In this document: piece by piece, positions 1 to 14,192 of the stretch
How the letters are laid out: every line of letters starts with the position of its first letter
Numbering within the stretch: the first letter of the stretch is position 1
Assembly (NCBI RefSeq): GCF_020740795.1
Contig: NC_067286.1
Span: 33,380,003 to 33,444,002 of the forward strand
Direction: 5' to 3'
DNA: 64,000 nucleotides
Source of the DNA: Apus apus
Taxonomy: Eukaryota > Chordata > Aves > Apodiformes > Apodidae
The notes under the pieces: model-generated
Database searches by the model: none
Told to the model about the DNA's origin: nothing
Seen by the model: only the letters and a program-made list of their open reading frames with translations
Program-made: the position numbers and the translations under genes

Positions 1-810
1 TTTCCCCCCCCCCTTCTTAAATATGTTGTGCCTGAGGTGCTGCCACCATCACTGACAGGCTTGGACTTGGCCAGTGGTGGGTGTGTCTTGAAGCCAGCTG
101 GCATTGGCTGTATGGAACATGGGGGAAGCTTCTCACAGCTTCTCAGAGAAGCCACTCTTGTAGCCCTCCACTACTAAAACCTTGCCAGGCAAACCCAATA
201 TAGGTTTCTTTTATGAAGAAATATGGTTTTGATCCAGTGAAGTAATCATTCTGAGGATGCATTACTGAGGCAACACATTCTGAATTAATGGGTAATAAGA
301 CTTCCTTGGAAGGAAATAAAAGACTGGTCTTCAAACTGGTATAGCTCTATATATGAAAAGGAAATTAAGATTCCTCTTGTACTACTTTAGATTTATAGAA
401 TGCTTGAGAAGTGCTTCATAAAGTACATTTAAGACTCAGCTCATCATCTGAAATCCTCAGACAACTTGAACTACAAAGACAGTGACTTGGATAGACTCCT
501 CGGCAAAAGTTAGATGGGATGCTAAGCATCATGTCTTGTGTCACACAACTTGTCAAAAGTATTTCAGAAAGATAAGATCTTTGTTTATCTTTGTTATCTT
601 AGCAATTTGTTATCATATCCTGACAGTAGTGACTCAGAGGCAAAATGCCTTATTTATTTATTTACTTATGGCAATGCAGATTATATCATAGAGTTTAAAG
701 TCAGAAAATACTCTTAGATTGTCAACTCTGACTTCTTTTATATCACAATCCAACAATTCATGTGCTAATCAGTCATGCCCTGTGATAGGATGAGGATGTG
801 ACAGATGCAA
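1..810. other. Non-coding flank, no gene seen
   Basis: AT-rich sequence starting in a C-rich run (bases 4-13). The only open frames are about 60-70 codons, lack splice context and resemble no protein I know. A short TTTA-type repeat lies near 650-667. I see no gene here. Confidence 0.6.
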
Positions 811-1075
811 GCTAGAGCACAGGAAGTTCCACCTCAACATAAGGAAGAACTTATTTACTGTAAGGGTTACAGAGTACTGGAACAGGCTCCCCAGAGAGGC
901 TGTGGAATCTCTTGAAAGTCTAGAGACTTCCAAGATGCATGCAGATGTGTTTCTGTGTGACCTGCCCTAGATTCTGTGGTGGTCCTGTTCTGGCAGGAGG
1001 GTTGGACTCGAGGATCTTCAGAGGTCCCTTCCAACCTCTAACATTCTGTGATTCTGTGATTCTGTGAATCTGTGA
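811..1075 (+). mobile_element. CR1 LINE, 5'-truncated 3' end
   Basis: This matches the 3' end of a chicken-repeat-1 (CR1) retroposon. Typical phrases are present in order: a stretch reading 'aaggaagaacttatttact', then 'gagtactggaacaggctccc', then 'gaggtcccttccaacctcta'. It ends in about four imperfect copies of an ATTCTGTG-like octamer, the usual CR1 terminus. Only the end of ORF2 and the 3'UTR remain, so it is a dead copy. The left edge is approximate because CR1 copies truncate at random at the 5' end. Confidence 0.9.
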
Positions 1076-2866
1076 TGGTAACAACTGATGGTTAGATGGT
1101 TTTTCTGAAGGGGAATGATGCATTTGACTCTCGGGCACAAAAAAAAGTGAAAATTGCATTAGTTGGCAAATGTTGTAACTTTGAAATTGTATAAGGATGG
1201 GTATAAAGTTCTCTTCCAGCTGCACTGATAATAAAGCAATAAACTGAAACTCCATTTTATAATCTACCCAGTCCTATAGGCCTATTTTGAGGAAGCCTCT
1301 CAGATCACAACTGGAGGAAGTTTTAGATTAAGTAACTAATTTCTTGATTTCAGACAAACTTTGGTAGCAGGTAAAGTAGAAGGGGAAAAAAAGCCTGTTC
1401 TTGTGGCACATCTTACAGGCAGTCTCATATTCTAAATGTCTTGAGAATATAAAAATCAAAGAGCAGAAAGTTAAGATAGTTCTCATCATGAGTGGAAACT
1501 GAGTGGGGGTCTTTCAAGTTGCTGCTTTGGACTTGTGCCTACAGTGGGATTTCAGGTGGAATGTAGCTGCCCAACTCTTACATGAGGAATCCAAGGCTTC
1601 AGTCAGATATGCCACAGCATGTTTGAAGTAGGAACTATCCTGAGATCTTTATAATTTCAACTCCAGACCCAAATTTTGATGTTTTCTCTCCTGACTATTG
1701 ATCTCTCCCGACTTTTGATCTCTCCCTTTCAATCAGTGTGGGAAGGAGAGATGGTAAAGCAAGCTGTGTACGGGAAGTTAACATGAGAACAAAAGCCCAT
1801 CCAAATTATGCAACACAGATCATTATGCTATAAAATTGCACTTCAAACGTTGCTGTCATTGAAAGAGATTAAGATTTCAACATTTATTTTCTTGATGAAG
1901 ACTCAATTTTTTGCATAAAAAGGTTTTTAAGCTTAAAGTTAGGCCTACACAATTAGTGTCCTCTAGTTTCTGGAATGTCTGAAGGGTGCTAAAGGATTTT
2001 AATGTTATAGAAGTATTATTCATCACTACATATCAGTTGTCTCAAGCTACGTTCACAATAGCCTTATAATTTAAGCAATTTACTAATGTAATGTATTGAT
2101 AGATACAATGATCACTAGATCATATTGCAATGGAATGTAGATAGTTTCAAGAAGGCAGTGCAGAGGATTGTGCTGCTCTATCTACGGCTATAATTGAGGT
2201 TGAACAAAACAAAGCAGTAACTAAATTTCATCTGCCAGTCCAAAGGAGAACTTTACTGGAATACAGCAGAGAGCAGAAGCCACACCTTCTCCTTTTTAAC
2301 TCCATTCTCTGTTTCTGTTACGGAATGGAGTTTACATGTGCGGTGAGGCAGAAATAAGCTGGTTTAACATAGCAACAGTGAGAGCATTTGAAGAAATAAA
2401 ATCTGCAGATAACGTTCATGATGGTGTTTTTCAGTTTCATAGACTGCATAGTGATGTACATGTCACTGGAGGGCTCTGCTGTGCATATCTGTAACCAAAG
2501 TGCACTTTTTGGCATAGGAACAACAACCTGATGTGGGGTTTTAAGCAAACTTATTTTGAAGAGCACACACAGTCATTCTTTCCTCAGTTTTCCTCAGTGA
2601 TCCTGCACTCATCAGTTGTTTGTTGTGGGGTTGTTGCGATACCCCAGTGCCTGGGATGGGAAATCTGGCCCCTGTTTCTAACTCCATCTTTCTCCTGCTG
2701 TGTGGTCCTGGACTCCTCTTACACCTCCATCTGTAAAACGCTCTCTGTCTACTGAATGTTTAAAAGACTGTAGATAAGTATTTTGTGGTTTATTTCATAT
2801 ATTCCCCCAATTTTTTCCCATTCTTTTAATCTTTGGAGATGCTTGAGTATAATGTCTTTATACAAC

Positions 2867-2881
2867 TTTTTTTTTTTTTTT
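2867..2881. repeat. Poly-T run
   Basis: Fifteen consecutive T bases followed by CCCAG. No associated retrogene is recognisable. Confidence 0.9.
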
Positions 2882-5747
2882 CCCAGTAGAGAAGACCATT
2901 GTATATAAACAAGAATATTCACTGTTATTTATGTTATTCTCCTTTTCTTCCTTTCCTTTCTTTTTTACACATTTATATTACATGTGTCTGCTGTTTTAGC
3001 TGGCATTTTAGTTAGATGCTACATAATTCCAGTAAGAGACAGGACCTATTAGGAAAAGCCTGGCATCCAAATAAACAAGGCAGCACATATTATTAGGTAG
3101 AAGAGGCACAGACTGATGATATGGCTTGTCTAGGAAGGTCAGTGGCTAAGCTGAATACAGAATTGGTGTCTCTTGAAATTCAGTCCTGCTAGTCACTTGC
3201 TGACCTACACAACCTCTTGTTTCATAAAACATCAGTAATTCTAACTGGGTAGAAACAGTGGTACTGAGTGATTTAGGCATATATTTGTCCTGTACACCCT
3301 GATCCTGTTACCTTTGTAATAAATACAAAGACTTCTAATGGCTATTGAGTCCACCTCATACTGAAGAGTAAATCACTGAAGGGAGGGTACCTTCAAACAG
3401 GCTTATGCAAACAGTTCAACCAATGCACCAAGTACATTTTAACAAGTGGGGTTTGGTTAGTAAATATTATGGAGAAAAAAAACAACAAACAAACACCTTG
3501 ATGTAGACTATGGAGACTGTTTTATGAGACCACAATATAACTTCTTCATCATTCATTTTCAGATCTGAATAGCCTACTGACAAACTTTTAGAGAAAACCA
3601 GACACGGATATGCAGCATTATTGTGGGTGGCAGTAGTGAGGACATATTTATTACTGCTATTTCATTAAAGTTACTTTTACAAATGACACTGACATCTCAC
3701 TGTGATAAGAGTTATATGCAGATGTAGTTAGAAACAGCCTTGTTAACTACAAAGCCACAATCCTGAAACCTCTTTCAAATATAGATACCTTTCTATAATT
3801 TGTGGGTGGACCTTAATCCATTTGACAGACTCAGCATACTGTGCATGCAGAGAAGCTCAGGTCAGCTTTCTGTGTGTTACAGTGGGAACAGAATCCCTGC
3901 AGTGTAGTCTGGTGTGGTCATATGTGACCCAGACTCAGGGGACAGGGTTTGTCACTTGGGAGCTGCTCGACATGACGATAGCTCTGCAGCTTCGCTCGCT
4001 CAGACACGTGTGGCATCTCTCACTGTGTGAGCTTGCAGGGTTTTGAAACTGTCTGCACTTCGCAGCTAAGTGTTCCATGGTTAATCTTTGCTTTATTACA
4101 TCTCATCATATATTCTGCTAGCTTTATTACCTACATATTGTACTATGAATGTTATTAACCGTGTAATCTCATTCCTCAACACCTTACACAAATGAAAACT
4201 GACCGTATTTAATGTTAACATAGTCAGCAGTCCTATTAAAACAAACTTGAAATATCATGTAGTAAAACTGTTTATTTTATAGGATTAGAATGAAGTGCCT
4301 ATTATTTTCAGTTATTTTAGAAGAAAATGTAGATGACTAAAACAGACTAAATACACTAAAAAATGAGTACTTAAGAGAAGGCAGCAACTCAGAAGAAAAA
4401 ATAGGAGAAAAGTTTCTTGAGACAGCTAATGAAATGTATACCTATCTTTACATATATGCTATTTAAATGGTATTTTAAAATGTATTATTAAAATGTATTA
4501 TTCTCTCTTGCTCCTAAAAATACACGTAAGATCAGCACTCATCTAGGAAATGCAGAAGTTCTTCTGGCTTTTTTGTCTCATGGCTACTGCTAAGTTTAAA
4601 TTCTTACTGCATCTGAAAAACATTACCTGCCTTCCACTTGAAGGCATTCACACTGGTGTCAAGATGCATCAAGATCTTTTGCTGTGCCACCTCCAGTGAA
4701 AGGCTGTCAAGGTGAAAACACTACATGTCATCCTAGCTTCCCACGCTACATCCAATTTTCATTTACTCTTAAATTCCCACAGTACCTTGTGACTACTGTA
4801 TTCCATCAAGGAAATTATTATAATCCATGTTTCCTTTAAAAAATAAAACAAAACAAAACACAGCAAAATAAAGAAATACTGAACTTTTCAGATTGTGCTA
4901 TCTGTAACCATTTTCAGCAGAAAGGAGACGTGAAAATGAGACATTTCCAATAGATACAGACTACTAATTTACTAATTGCACATGTTCTTGAAGGAAATTT
5001 TGCCAGGAATGGAAGACTGGCATCCACCAGTTCCAGTGTCACAGCTGTAGGACTGCTCTTCCCCTTTTCACAGTAGACAGATTTCCCTTTATACATACTT
5101 CTTTAAATAACTTACATTGTGTAATCCTCAGACAAGCAAAACTTCCCTTGTTCATGCCTTAGAGGAAACAAAGTTATTAGCATATTATTGCATAAGCATA
5201 TTTTTCTTCTATTCGGTTTCAGTCTTTCATAAAGCTCTAAAAACAGCTAAATGTAGAATTAAAAATATTGGAATGTGAAGAAATTATTGTTTCAGTAATT
5301 TCTACATCCATTAATTGATAGTGTTATGACATATATTTGGGTAGCTACAGAGATACTTAACTCTTTCCATTGATTCTGCACAAAGCTATCCATTTAAAAA
5401 CCTGCAAAGATCAAACAATTCCTACACTGGTTATGTTAGTCACAGAAAAAACACCACCCCTGAAGCTGATTTCCTGCTTGAGAAACCATAAGGTAATTGC
5501 AGAACAAAATATATGTTTTAAGAGGTCCTCCACTTTCAGCAGTTACTGCATTTAAGTGTATCTGATGCATAGCTGCTTGTAAATGTGCATGTCCTGTCAC
5601 GCTGGGTATTCTGGTTGATGTACGCAGCTAATACTGCTGGATGTGATGATGTAGCATGAGGCACCACAAGCTGCAGCCTTTAATGTAAAAATTTTCAGTT
5701 TCAGCTGCTCCAAAGACCATGTATTTGAGTAAAGAGTAGGCAGCTGC

Positions 5748-5764
5748 TTTTTTTTTTTTTTTTT
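5748..5764. repeat. Poly-T run
   Basis: Seventeen consecutive T bases followed by CCAG. A short minus-strand open frame crosses it and is translated as a lysine run; that frame is not credible as a gene. Confidence 0.9.
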
Positions 5765-8700
5765 CCAGTCAACTGTCATCTTTACTAATTCACTTTCCAC
5801 CTGCTGCTTTTTTAAAAGATTTAAATCCTTCCCACTCTCTTCAAGTCAGTTACCAAGATTCAAACAGGGATAATGTCTGTTATATGACTGACAATGAAAA
5901 GAACAATGTGAAAAGAGCAACATGTAACTTGTGGTACACAGCAGACTGGTTTTGTGTTTGGTTTTGTTTGTTTGTTTGTTTTAATTTAGAATACATTAAT
6001 TGTTATTTATTATTTATTTTCTGGTGATGATGACTTGTAGTTTTCTACTCGTTTTTCAAAGCCAAATGTTCAGTGTATTTTAAGTCCAATATAAACTCAA
6101 GTTTTTCTACAATTAAAATTATGATTAATTAATGAAAATAGCTCAGACTTTAACACCCTAAAAATACATTTTCAGAAAACAGCCTAATTATCTTAATTTT
6201 CAGCTTCTCAAAGTATTTAGGCAATACTGTGTTCAGTGCTGGTAGGCCTGTGTGATGCTGATTAGAGTTTCATTTCTGAAATATAATAAAAATGGCCTTA
6301 AACCCAGACCTTCTAAATGTCCATATTAAAGGTTTCTAAATCTAATCCCCAAGAATTTTGCTTCATACCAGGGCCTGAAGTCAGCTGTATGGCTCTGCCA
6401 AGCTGCCCATCTCCTCCCCACTGTTTGAAACCTTTCTGTATGTGAAGAGCTTGAGCACAGGGAGCCAAGTAGAAGTAACTCCATGGTTTGCTGGTCCTGG
6501 CTTCCCTTCCATCCCCACTTCACTTGCTGCACCTCTGAAATACAGGCCTGTGATGGAGGGACATGACTGCAGGGGTGGCTCTATCAGCATTACATGGCCA
6601 GCCACGAGCCAGGGTACAAAGGCAAGGTGCACACAGGAGAGGAGAAAAGGGATTACAGGGTTTCAGGTGCTGAAAATGATCCCACCAACAGCACCACTGA
6701 GACTTGGGCCCCTAAGTTAAATAGGTTTTATAAAGTTGACTTTAATAGTACTTAATCATTAGAAGAAGAACTGTAGGGTTTTAGGAGCTGCTTGAATTTA
6801 AATGCCATTTTGACTGATTATCTCAAAATATCTAGGACCTGATGCACAGCAACAGTCAGCACTAAGAATAGCTGGTGTAGTCACTAATGGGCGCCCCCAG
6901 AGACCTCGATTTGCCAATCAAGTGCAAAGAAAAATGAAATACCGAGTGACTGGCACTTTTGAAAACAAAGTGCAGATGTAGATTTAAGGTTTTTAATGCT
7001 CTGATTCAATCCATTTAAAGATTTTAAAACCTTGTGGGCATGGATATGAAAACGCTTCTCAGCCATTATCATCAGCACTCTCTTGTTTTTCCTGGTTCTT
7101 ATTGATTATGTGCCTAATGGAGTTGTAAATTAACAGCAACTTCATTAAAATCCTTCTGGCTTTGTACTGTTCTAATATATTTTTATACATATACATTTAT
7201 AAGCATTTCAATTTAAGCTAAACAGAACTCATAAGATCTTGATGAAACAACTATAGACTTTAATACTGTACAACCATGATTTTATAGAAGTTATAACACA
7301 ACTTTTGATACCCATATGACTTTTGACGTGCAACTAATATGGTTGTTTACATGCATCAACTTTAGACACCTTCTATCAGTGAAGTCAGGTAAGTTGGTTC
7401 ATACTACCCAGGTAGAAGCAGAACTTAAGTAGGCTTATTGGCCTAGAAAAATACAACTCTTAGATGAAGATCTTTGTCAAGTGATGTAAAATCTGCACAT
7501 TGTACAATAAGTAGAGATAAACTAGGATCTTAATTCAGTCTATTGCAAATGTTTTATCATCATGAGGATTTCCCCGTAACAACTAAATTCCTCGTATACT
7601 CTTCTTTATATAGCAGCTTTCCTTCTAAAACATCAAAACATCACACAAATGATGTGCCACTCTTGTGAAAATCCATCCTTCTACAAAACTAAGGGTTGAC
7701 AGCACAACTGGTGTAAATATTTGGTTCGGGTTTTTTTTTAGATGGATTAAAAAAGGCTCCCTTCTTATCCTTTGGATCTTTCAATTATTTATACTTTGCT
7801 GGCAGGACAATCCAAAGAGCTTTTAGGGTGATCAAGGCAATAAAGAGCATGTATTACAAGGGGAGATGAAAGAATTGGCTTATATGGAAATTCAGTTGTC
7901 TAGAAAGGCATTAGTTAGAGATACCTTTCAGAGACAAAGTATGTATTATTTAGTTTAAGGCTAATAATAGTCAACAGACTAGTATATGTACTTGGTATGA
8001 ACACACTTAGATTGTAAATTAGAAGAAAATTTTCAACCATCAGGAAATTAAGCTTCCAAAACAGCCTTAAAATAGGAGTAATGGGGTAAATATCCTCACT
8101 GGCTTTAGGATGACACCTTTTTACTTTACATAAGAGATTTCATGGTTGCCTATAAAAGGGAACTAGACTGAGTGACTCAAAAAGTAATTTCTAATGCTAT
8201 GTTTCCAAATTCCACTTCTTTGTTTGAGTGGGGATGGGGCAGAGAAGAATTTAAGTAGAAAAGTGAATCATTAATATGTCAAATTTTAAAAGGAGAAATA
8301 AGGTAATGGGTTTATATTCTCAGCCATCTCAACATAAATACAGAGAACAGTAAGTGAATGTACAGGAGTAGGTACCATTGCAAATAAATACAGTAGAGTA
8401 AAATTCATGTGGTGGCTTTAAATGCCTGTGAAACACATACCTATACTTTATTGGTCTTGTAGAAAGAAAATTTAATAGTACTTTCCAATTTACATTCAGC
8501 CACATTAAGTTTCTATACAGGTGAGCAGGCTTCCTAAATGATACATATTAATGGGGAAAGATAGGGATCTTCTGTAAGGTGATGCAGACCATCTAAAGTG
8601 GGGCAGAAATTTGACTTCTGACACAGATGATATGAACAGCCACACAGAAGTCCCTTCTTTATGTCATTGACTGGAGTCTTCTAAATTTGAGACCTAAAAT

Positions 8701-11323
8701 GGAGAGCAGAAATCATTCCAATTTGTTTTCCTAAATAAAATCTGTGATAAATAAAATCCATAAATAAAGAATGCCGCTAGCCTATAGACCTTATTGTGAG
8801 AAGGCAGAGCTTTTCAAATGTTTTGCTACTTTATGGGAAGTTGGCCATTTCCAGTATCATCAGATATACTTTAGGAAAGTGGATCCTATCAGTGGATCCA
8901 ACAACTAAGATGGAACAGTACAACAGCTATGTAATTTAATTTTATTTCTACTTTCTTTTTCAAATTATCTAGATACTAACGCAATTGATTTCCTTAATAT
9001 AAGTGTTTATGCTGAGCTTGCTTATGTGCCTCTTCAGTAGCATTTCATGCCAATGTTCACTTGCTAGATATTATAAAATACCCAGTAACTGAAGGGAAAC
9101 AAATTTCAGTCTTATCAGGAATGTCATTCACATCTGTGTCTAGTTGTGTCATCTGATGCATGGATATTGTTTCTCTGCACAAGAAATAATTTTTTTCTTC
9201 TTCTTTCTTGTTCCCTATTGGGAAATGAGCCCCTAGGTCCAGAGCTGAGGATGGAATGGAATTTCCACTCTGCAGCATTTCTCTGAAACCACTCTTGGGC
9301 TCTGAATCTCTCCTCTGCTGGTAATGGAATCCCACACACAGCCAGTCTATACTAATGATTTTAGTTGCCTCCAACACCACTTATGACTAAGTGCAAAACC
9401 CTTTCTTCTACCTCAGTAACCCCTGACACTGCTCAACCACAAGTCTAACAAGATAACCAAGCTTTTTTCTTCTGAGGACTTCTTCACAGTGGAGCTAATT
9501 ATACGCAAAGACATGAACACTTCCTTTGAGAGGAAGCAATGAGGACATTGTGTCTGTCTGTATGCTCAGGAGCTAAGAGTGCTGCACAAGTATGTGCATC
9601 TAAGCTAGCTGGGAGTTCCTTTCAGTATTTTTACAGTCTGAGGGCTGGAACAGGAGAAGATTATAAACTTTAAAAAACTATACATATTCTATTACTTGAT
9701 AATGTTACATTTTGCAGAATGTCGCCTACTGTTGTCAGAGTACAGGAGCCTACTCTCAGAAATGTGTTCATTTCAAGCCACATTTGAGAAATTTACACAT
9801 CTGAGAAATTTACAGTATGAGAGTTCTTGTTATGCAAACTCTTAATCAAGAAGAAAGCTTACCTGTTTTTTAGTTGAAAGTTAATAATTCTGTGTCAACA
9901 TAGTGCAACCCTAGTTCTAGCCACGAGGTCGCTCTACTATGGGTTTGTCCCTCCTCATGTGCAAGAGCTTGCAAAGTTTCTAAGCATTTCTTCACCTCTC
10001 ATACATTGCAAGGACAAAGGGTGAGTTGCTTCTATGGAGTTGCTTCAGTTTGGGCATTATTGTACCTTCCTAACCCATGTAACTATACTTGGACTTTTTA
10101 GTTGGCTAGGCTAGTAAAGATATCTTTTCATTACTTTTACCAATTGATTTTCCTGATCATTTCCCAAAAAACATTCTTTAGATGTTTAGGCTGTCTAGTT
10201 TAATCTATTACTTTGTGTAATAGAACATCCAGTGAATGATGGGCATTCTGATTGCCTTGACTGTCTGACAGACTCCTACACCATTGGAAATGCTCTACAA
10301 ATCCTTTACTTGGCATGTTCTTAAAAGATGCAAAGCTGCACATACACTTCATGAGAATTCCATAGGACTGGTCTTGGATGTAGCAGCATGTTATCTTTCC
10401 AAATATTTCAGCAGAGAATCTAAGAATGTCAGTGCGTAGATCTTCACATTCAAAACTGGAGTTAAGAAAGGAAAGGTAACCTCAGCACATTCTTCCCCTT
10501 CTCTTCAGTAATGTCTCATGAAACGGGCACCAGAATCACCCTGATAATACCACATTATTGTGTGACAGTGTGCACAGATATGTTGCAGGGCAAGCTCTCA
10601 GTAAAAAAGCATATACATATATTAGATTCTAGGGTGCCTAGCAAGGTCTTCATAGTCTTTTATGTACACATATTGAGATGGTTAATACAAACTATGACAA
10701 CAAACACTGTAGCTTTTTTTGTTTTAAACAAAAAGGCTAAAGCAAATTATTTCACATATCATGAATCAGCCAAGTTCTGAAAACATCCATTGGCATGAGA
10801 AGTATTTTGCCAGGGAAATGTACCAGAAACTTAGCATAAGGTGATATAAATAGAAATTTCTACTGAAATTTAAATGAAAAATTGTCATTATTCAGATAAG
10901 TGTTTTTCCAGAAAAACCTGGGTTTAGAGGGAAAAAAAAACCACCAAAACAAAACAAAACCAAAAAGCACCAAGTCTCTCTGTCTCCTGGCTGGTGTTTA
11001 ACTCATTCCTAACTGATAGCCCTTTGGTCTTGTGGACACTGGTATGGATATACCTTTCTCTCTGATTCCTAGTCTTCCAAGCCAAACAGAATTTTGCCGC
11101 TTTTGCTCACTGTGGCATGACCAACACAGATGTAGCTTCTGGTTCCCATACTGCTTGTCCAACTTTGTTCCTTGCTTTCTTATCAAGGTGGAGATGAAGA
11201 TGTCATTGTCCAAAAGGATGTGATATTCACATTATCCAATGACTTGCACTAGTCTGGTAAAGAATAAAGCAGTCTTGCACCTCACCAGTCACATGTAACT
11301 TGGACCTAAACCTTGAAAATATT

Positions 11324-11343
11324 AAAAAAAAAAAAAAAAAAAA
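11324..11343. repeat. Poly-A run (20 A)
   Basis: Twenty consecutive A bases followed by GAAAGAA. An AATAAA hexamer occurs about 60 bases upstream on the same strand, so this could be the tail of an old retrocopy, but no parent transcript is recognisable. Confidence 0.9.
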
Positions 11344-13313
11344 GAAAGAATGAGATTTTTAAGATTTTTTTGTGCAGGCCAGGTATTGTGGAAATGTCAA
11401 TTCTAATCCATCCAATGAGGTGCATATGCTTAAAACAGCAACTCAAACAAAAAATCAGAACTGAGAACTGAGAAAAACAAAGTAGGAACTTACTTCTTTA
11501 CATTTGTATTTCTACACTCTACATTGTGTATTGATTTACATCTACAAACTCAATTATTTCATCAAATAATGAAAAAAAAATATTAAAATTTGGCAATGTC
11601 TAGGAATAATTAAAAAAACAGCCTCCATTTAAAAAGCTTTTTTTTTCTTTTTTTCTGGCAGTTAATTTACAATGTCTCTATTAACATTCGAGTTATTAAT
11701 GTTCTGATTTACAACCAAACTTATTCTGGATTACACACTACCCTAGTCCAATATTTAATTTAATACTCAATTACTAATGCAATTAACTGTAGTTATACGT
11801 AGCCTATTTTTTAACACACCAAGCTTGGAGTATAGGAGATTAGTAATAGATCAAACCCCATCAAATTATGGTATGCAATATGTAAAACATCATATTGTTG
11901 ATTAGATATTCTTTGTAACTGAATTTTCCAAAGACCCAACAGGAAAAAAAAAAAGAAAAGAAAAGCCATTTTTAGCATAGATATACAAGAATATACATTG
12001 AAAGATTTAACTACGTTCGATAGAGAAGAATACTGTTCAGCAGTAACTTTAAGAAAAAATTGTATAAAATTGTATAAATTAATCTCGGTGTTAAATGATC
12101 TGAGTTATTACATGTAAAATGACCTCATTAAAGCAATATGACTAAAAGTGGTCATTCTTTTGTCTAAAATTTAATGAATCAACTTAATTAAAATATTCTC
12201 TTATTTACTAAGCCACATGGAGTTTCTGGTGTTTTTACTGAAATGCATTAAAATGGTAGACCTGCTGAATTCTTTTTATCTATATATTTTTTCAGCCTAA
12301 AATGACCAGACATTACCTTTGTGCAATATATAAACAACAAATATTATTTTCCTTTAAAAATAATAAAATAATTCAGAGAAGTAATAAATGCTTATCCTTT
12401 GGTAATCCTTTTAAAAATAGCTTTTAACTAAAAAGAAAACACCTCGCAGGCAAGTGTTATACATTTGGAATGTTCTACTGCTTTCAACAGTCATCCTATT
12501 TAATAGCTGAATATTATTCTCCTCTACATAGCAGTGCCTGATCATTTTGCCATATGCTACTGTCTCCTTTTTAAAAGCTCTTTCTCTAATGGCCTTTGAC
12601 ATTTCTTTACAGAACTTTCTGTTCTTTTCCTCTCCTTCCTTTTTAGTTCCTATACATACTCAGGCTGTAAAGGGAACATCTATTTAAGATCTCTTCAGAG
12701 CCTAAGGATATGTATACTTCATTGGGCCAATGCTGAGTGACATAGTTTCTTTAATCAACCATTACAAAGCTCAGAAACACTGCCGATAACTTCCAAAACT
12801 TTAAATACTTATCTATAGTAATCTCTGAAAATGGCTTCTTCCAAATCATTACCTCTTTGCACTGCTGCTGAAAGGTATGTAGTAGAAATTGTCTCTTGAA
12901 TATGTAGTTAAATATTGAATGCAAGGCTCCCTAAAAAGGCTTTTTTTCTGTGTCAAATATATAATTACATTTTTCTGGAGAGGGTGAAAGTAGATCAAAA
13001 TAGGAGGATATATTGTCTAGTCTTTTCTTGTCTTATTTTTTGACATCTTGTAAGAAAACAATATTCAGGCCCGTGCATTATATCATGCACTCAGCAAGAA
13101 ATGCACCTAATTGGTTTTGACATTCACCCAAAAGCAAGACAGAGGTCCAGTTCCCTGGTCTTTCATCTGAATGCTTTTGTATATATTAGTGTGGAAATCA
13201 GAATACAGATTACTACTTTAGCAGGTTACAGTATAAGGCTGATTTTTTAAATTGAATTTTTTAAGTGTTACTTATATGCTTAGGTGGCTAAATTTAAAGT
13301 AATCAGTGAACAC

Positions 13314-14192
13314 AGCTCAGAGAGTTGTGGTCAGCGGGGCTGAGGCCCGTGACTAGTAGTGTCCCCCAGAGGTCAGTGCTGGGTCCAGTCCTGTTCAATA
13401 TATTCATTGACAAGCTAGACAAAGGAACGGAATACACCCTCAGCAAATTCTCTGATGATACAAAACTAGGTGGATTGGCTGACAGGCCAGAAGGCTATGC
13501 TGCAATCCAGTGTGACCTGGACAGGTTGGAGGGTGGGGCAGGGAGAAACCTAGTGAAATTCAACAAGGTCAGGTGTTGAGTACTCTACCTGGGGAAAAAC
13601 AATCCCATGCACCAGTACAGGTTAGGGGCTGACCTGCTGGAAAGCAGCTCTGGGGAAAAAAAACCTGGGAGTCATGGTGGACAACAGGCTGACCATGAGC
13701 CGACAATGTGCCCTTGCAACCAAGAGGGCCAATGCCATCCTAGAGTGCACTAAGAAGAGGGTGGCCAGCAGGCCAAGGGAGGTTATCCTCCCCCTCTATT
13801 CTGCCCTGGTGAGGCCTTGCCTGGAGTACTGTGTGCAGTTCTGGGCTCCCCAGTTCAAGAGGGACAAGGAGCTGCTGGAGAGAGTCTAGCACAAGGCCAC
13901 TAAGATGATTAAGGGTCTAGAGCATCTACCATATGGGGAAATGCTGAGAATGCTGGGTCTTGTTCAGCTTAGAGAAAAGGAGTCTGAGGGGGGATCTCAT
14001 TAATACTTATAAATATCTAAAGGGCGGGTGTCAGGAGGATGGGGTCAGACTCTTCTCAGTGGTGCCCAGGTAGTGGTCTCAAACTGGTACACATGAGGTT
14101 TAACCTAAATATTAGAAAATACTTTTTTACTCTGAGGGTAACAGAGCACTGGAACCAGTTGCCCAGCGAAGTTGTGGAGTCTCCATCCCTGG
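13314..14192 (+). mobile_element. CR1 LINE, 5' segment of an interrupted copy
   Basis: Degenerate CR1 ORF2. The 13325-13579 frame carries the reverse-transcriptase core: a segment reading [15 protein letters not shown] and, about 20 residues on, the active-site box in the form FSDDTK (the YxDD-type motif). A second frame at 13674-13889 continues with the CR1 C-terminal part (motifs [15 protein letters not shown] and [10 protein letters not shown]). Stops and frameshifts separate the pieces, so it cannot encode an active enzyme. The copy is broken by the LTR that starts at 14193 and resumes at 15250. Confidence 0.92.

Larger units (their letters stand above)
1076..13313. other. Long gene-free, AT-rich flank
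   Basis: About 12 kb with no convincing exon on either strand. Open frames are short, often overlap on both strands and show no recognisable domain. Visible structure is limited to homopolymer runs (T at 2867-2881 and 5748-5764, A at 11324-11343), TTTG repeats near 5966-5982, and two stretches that look unusually free of repeats and might be conserved non-coding DNA (about 6840-7150 and 11640-12200). The position upstream of a RASGRP1 promoter fits the gene-poor interval known on that side of the gene in other vertebrates. That last point is from general knowledge, not from the sequence. Confidence 0.55.
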
